Source of the DNA: Atkinsonella hypoxylon
Lineage: Eukaryota > Ascomycota > Sordariomycetes > Hypocreales > Clavicipitaceae
Length of the DNA: 64,000 nt
Reading direction: 5' to 3'
NCBI GenBank assembly: GCA_000729835.1
Contig: JFHB01000167.1
Coordinates: forward strand, 1-64,000
Made by a program: the position numbers and the translations under genes. Numbering within the stretch: the first letter of the stretch is position 1; the number at the start of each line of letters is the position of its first letter. Of this stretch, positions 60,588 to 64,000 are shown piece by piece. The notes below the pieces were generated by a model. That model was not told the origin of the DNA, did no database searches, and saw only the letters and a program-made list of their open reading frames with translations.

Positions 60588-61279
60588 TTTGGACGCTGTT
60601 CTTGCTTGGTCAAATATGTGTGTTTTGAGTGATGAGACTTTGCTTTGAAGAGATGTGGGAATCTGGTATATCCGTGATATTCGTAGTGGGCTTTGCGATA
60701 CGAACACTTGCAGCTGTGAGTGAATGTGCATGAGAAGTTGAAGAGACTCATGTGATTTAAATGGGAAAGCTGATGGCTTGCGGGTGGTGGGTGCGATGAT
60801 ATTGTCGTGAAGCTACAAGAAGTATAATATGTATTCACAAAGCATTGTCGTGGAGATGTGACGCCACAGTAAAATGGTTGCAAACTTGATAAGAATGTGA
60901 ATCCTGCCGACATGTGAATTGACATGGAAATTGAGAGAGAATTTCGCGATTGATCAATTAAGTATATGCTTTTGTTTGAATCCTCATTATACACACCGAC
61001 GCCACGTTCCAGCGCTTGGAGCGTGCTATCATGGATTAGTCCCATTCCACGCAAAGTGCGTGCTGCTTCGAGTCCTGAACTCCTTTGATGTGTCGCCATC
61101 ACCGAGCGATCATCGTTATGTCCTGTATTTATTTATGCGCCATTTGATGACCAATATCATCTATACAGTCCCAATTTTATACCGTACTGCCATCCTCATT
61201 ACTCCTTTTACAAACATAAATAACAGATATCGTACTTCGTGAATGAATATCATGGATAAAGATTCACAAGAATACATTT
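60588..61279. other. Intergenic region
   Basis: Between the 62-residue frame and the mucin-like gene. A longer minus-strand frame (202 codons, 60,494-61,102) overlaps it but has biased, domain-free composition and is probably leader sequence. Nothing else seen. Confidence 0.5.
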
Positions 61280-62149
61280 TCAATAGCGTCGGAAGTGTTG
61301 GGTGCTGTTCCATGGAGGATAACTCGTATGCCACATTCCGTTATCGTAGGTTTTGGTCGACGTTGACAATGGGGACGGGGTGACAAGAACAGTGCTGGAG
61401 GTGTTCGTAGTTGGTGTTAATTGTGTGGTTATGGTTGGCTCAGTGGCAAATAGAGTTGAGGGAGTAGAAGATGCCGAGCTACTTTCAGGAAGGCCTATTG
61501 TTTGTGACTCAGTGGGAGTTTGTGTGAACCATGGAGTTGATGAGTCAGTCCCGTCGCTGGAATCAGGAGCAGACCGTGTGGCTGATGAGATTGGCGCTGG
61601 GGTCGCTTCTGAGGTTGAGTACGTAGTTACTTTCGACGACAGATCTGTGGCACCGGCAGACGTAGTTGACGTGGTGCGCGTTGATGAAGCTGCTTGAATC
61701 GATGCTGGGGTAATAGACGTAAGCGACATGGTAGTCGAAGTAGTCGTTTCGACTTGCGTGTCGGTAATGGTTAAACACGTCGTCGTCACAACTGTTAACG
61801 AGACCTCCGCCGTGATAGTGACAGTAACATTGGTGCTGCCTGCGATGGGAACGATGGATATAGTGGTATTAGTGGGCTTCGTCACGGTAACGGGCTGCTT
61901 AGTCTTCCATATCGTCTTCACAACGGTCTGCGCATTTGAAGTCGAATCCGCTGGTCCACCACCACCCCCGTTGCCGTGACCGTTTCCTCCACTACCTGGA
62001 TCATCATCGCCTGGCTCCAGAGGGACTACCGAGTACTTTGGCTTCGGGCTGTGGTCAACGGCCTGAGCCAGAGGTTCTGGTCGAGGAAGTGTAGCGACGG
62101 CGGTGATGAGGGCCGACAGAGCAGCAACAAATGAAACGGACAGACGCAT
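61280..62149 (-). CDS. Secreted Ser/Thr-rich mucin-like protein, 289 aa
   Basis: Single exon from ATG at 62,149; the frame is open three codons further upstream but has no earlier ATG there. Signal peptide about 1-20 (MRLSVSFVAALSALITAVAT). Residues about 50-65 are Gly-rich (GGNGHGNGGGGG), and from about 70 on the chain is dominated by Thr, Ser, Pro and Val with runs such as TTTCLTITDTQVETTTSTT. Several NxT/S sites (NTT, NVT, NTS, NST) are present. Dense O-glycosylation is expected. The C-terminus (WNSTQHFRRY) is polar, so there is no GPI signal and the protein is probably secreted or wall-trapped. No catalytic domain. The function is unknown; wall adhesins and hydrophilic coat proteins look alike. 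Confidence 0.8.
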   Translation of the reverse strand: MRLSVSFVAALSALITAVATLPRPEPLAQAVDHSPKPKYSVVPLEPGDDDPGSGGNGHGNGGGGGPADSTSNAQTVVKTIWKTKQPVTVTKPTNTTISIVPIAGSTNVTVTITAEVSLTVVTTTCLTITDTQVETTTSTTMSLTSITPASIQAASSTRTTSTTSAGATDLSSKVTTYSTSEATPAPISSATRSAPDSSDGTDSSTPWFTQTPTESQTIGLPESSSASSTPSTLFATEPTITTQLTPTTNTSSTVLVTPSPLSTSTKTYDNGMWHTSYPPWNSTQHFRRY

Positions 62150-64000
62150 CACGGACAAGGCTGAGCTCGAAGTCTTTCCCGGCTGCGTCGCGAGGCCGTT
62201 GGCGGAGTAATGATCAATGGGTTATCAACGCGAAGAACCCGTATAAGTGCTTCAGGTGAAACTGGTGGTGTTCAATGGAAGGAAATAGGTACAAAACGGG
62301 AAATTACGGGCTCAAATTTTAAATCAGACTCATTCGAGAGATGAACATTTTTCGAACCTTGCATTCGAAGAAAAACATGCGAGGAAAAAAAAAAGAAAAA
62401 AAAAAAAGGCCCGTCATTGTGCGAGCACAACGAAGGTTTTGATGTTCGGCTGGCGTTGCAATGCAGGGAATTGCAGGTGGCTGGTGGACGTTGAAAGTGT
62501 GGTGGCTGGTGGTGGCACCTGCGGCAGGTTGGGCAAGGGCAGGGGCAGGCGCTAACGGCTGGCAAGTTCCCTTTCCGGATTTCCAGCTGGAAACAGCAGG
62601 CACATGGCTGCATGGCTGCTATACAATGTGGGGTGAGCAGCGAGTTAGCATCAATGGGGTTGCGGATGAACCACAGGCTGGTATCCGTACGAGTAGTTCC
62701 ACCGGCTTCTGTGCTTTCTTTTCCGTTAGTAAGGGTTTGATCCACGAAGCGTTGTAAACTTATCATTGTTCGGGCGTAGAGGTGGCACAAGAGACGTGCT
62801 AGCCAACTTCGTCAATGATTTTGCAGTGTAAAGTGCCTGCAGCAAGGCAACAGCTAGGTCGCGAACTACCAGGTAATCAACCAATCAAAGACTGGCAGAG
62901 CTATTCCCGCCTCTGTGCGCACAATAACGATGGTGACCCTTTCTCGGGCAATAGTGCAGGCTGGGATTCTTGATCCCTTCTGACACCCTGGTCGCAAACA
63001 ATGGGTTCTGGGTCCGTAGCACTGAGTATGAAATCCCTATTTTTCTGAGTTTGAGTGTGTGAAGACGCTGACCAGATGTCGAGGTGGACTTTAGCGCTGG
63101 CTATATTACATTTGAAAGCCACAGTACCAGCCTACGCGCGCCGAGCTGGTCTTTGGTGACAATTTTGGACGTGTTCTTGTGCGAGCTTATGAGTCCATCA
63201 ATGTGCTCAGAATCTGGGTCAGCGCGCGACAGTAACCTAAGTACCTACCCTTTACACGTATCGTGCGTGCTTGCTTCTCAATGCCTGGGTGGGTCCTGTG
63301 TGGCAGTGCAACTTTGAATGCAATTAGGCGCCGGACAAGGCTGAGGTGATCTAGTCTCCTGCTACTCACAAAGCACACCATGCCAAGTCAATCGTTGATT
63401 TTCTGCGTGTCGATTTTTGTGTCTTTGATCTACTTACCCCAAAATTGTGTGCGATTTGAGAATATTGATAGCATTTTTTTGGGGGGTCAAAATGCAACGA
63501 ACCCCTTGCGCGCGACACAAATTCGTGATGTACCAGCCACCCTTTCCAGACCAAAATCGTCACCAGGTGAGGCTGTGCCGACTAGTACCGGTACTGACAT
63601 TACTGCGCGTAGAGGTAGAAGCATGTGACGTGTGGCATGACGTTTGTCGCAATCGAGCTTGGCGGCTGTCAAAGCACTGACTGATATGATAAGCCATGAC
63701 GACGATACTGTCAACGAATACCTGAATTTCAACCCATCACAATAAAGAGACTGCCTTCCGGAATTTCAGGGATCCTAGTTGATATTCGTGGCGCAAGGCT
63801 GAAGGACCCCACTGCTCATGTGAAAGGACGAGGTGACGGTGCTTGGCCGTGACGTGCGAATGCCTACTTCCTAGGTACCTATCTTATGACGATGCCTGCT
63901 TGCCTGCCTTCCTGCCTTAAGAAAAAGAACGATGATAATAACTGGAGCTGCCAATATTACTTGAGCATGTCCCACCCTCCTGTCAGCTTTCGCTCCCCGC
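62150..64000. other. Intergenic region to the window end
   Basis: Upstream of the mucin-like gene: poly-purine A/G tract (62,384-62,407, a T-tract on the gene's strand), G-rich TGGTGG run near 62,478-62,515, and near 63,870-63,920 a CCTAGGTACC motif followed by TGCC repeats. Overlapping frames on both strands are short and domain-free. No gene called. Confidence 0.5.

Noticed and set aside
60494..61102. 202-codon minus-strand frame
   Set aside because: Overlaps the better-supported 62-residue frame and has leader-like CT/CA-rich composition.
62272..62790. 172-codon minus-strand frame before the mucin-like gene
   Set aside because: Includes a homopolymer phenylalanine run from a T-tract and no recognisable domain; more likely promoter and leader sequence.

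Overview
The window is nuclear DNA of a filamentous ascomycete (Pezizomycotina; a Sordariomycete seems likely but cannot be fixed from sequence alone). The signs are short GT-AG introns in CDSs, a Pth11-like seven-helix receptor, GPI and mucin-type wall proteins, and a large AT-rich block whose retroelements carry the signature of repeat-induced point mutation (RIP): CpA to TpA on both strands, with CAG, CAA and TGG codons turned into stops.

Positions 1 to about 46,200 are one nested cluster of dead LTR retrotransposons with no host gene. Target-site duplications (TSDs) and empty sites in sister copies resolve the order. The oldest is a gypsy element 'G' (RNase H to integrase, about 44,390-46,195, probably with part of a 3' LTR after it). 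Into it went a chromodomain gypsy 'D' (12,168-14,307 and 41,234-about 44,385). Two members of one large gypsy family, 'A' (8,399-12,167) and 'C' (14,308-41,233), inserted into D. C was hit by a complete, oppositely oriented sister 'B' (15,017-24,970, TSD TTAGG), by a solo copia LTR (30,436-31,132, TSD ATAGT) and by a 6.3 kb copia 'F' (33,376-39,686, TSD GTGTA). A was hit by a 486 bp MITE-like element and by copia 'E1', into which copia 'E2' (524-8,398) inserted. Removing the insertions leaves C at 9,949 bp against 9,954 bp for B.

The A/B/C family carries, besides gag-pol, a third open frame of about 515 codons between pol and the 3' LTR. It has the same length in all three copies (1,545, 1,548 and 1,548 nt). 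I do not recognise its product. This is the best candidate for something undescribed. RIP is weakest at the outer ends of each inserted element, a pattern that repeats in all of them.

Positions 46,200 to 64,000 have normal base composition and hold the host genes: a mitochondrial two-helix membrane protein of unknown function (+), a five-exon Pth11-like receptor (-), a secreted alpha/beta hydrolase (+), a 708-residue Ser/Pro-rich protein with a C-terminal coiled coil (-, three exons), a small GPI-anchored cysteine protein with a CBM19-like pattern (-), a possible 62-residue membrane protein (-) and a secreted Ser/Thr-rich mucin-like protein (-). Several encode surface or secreted products, but they are not an operon or a recognisable biosynthetic cluster. 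No tRNA, rRNA, CRISPR or telomere repeat was seen.
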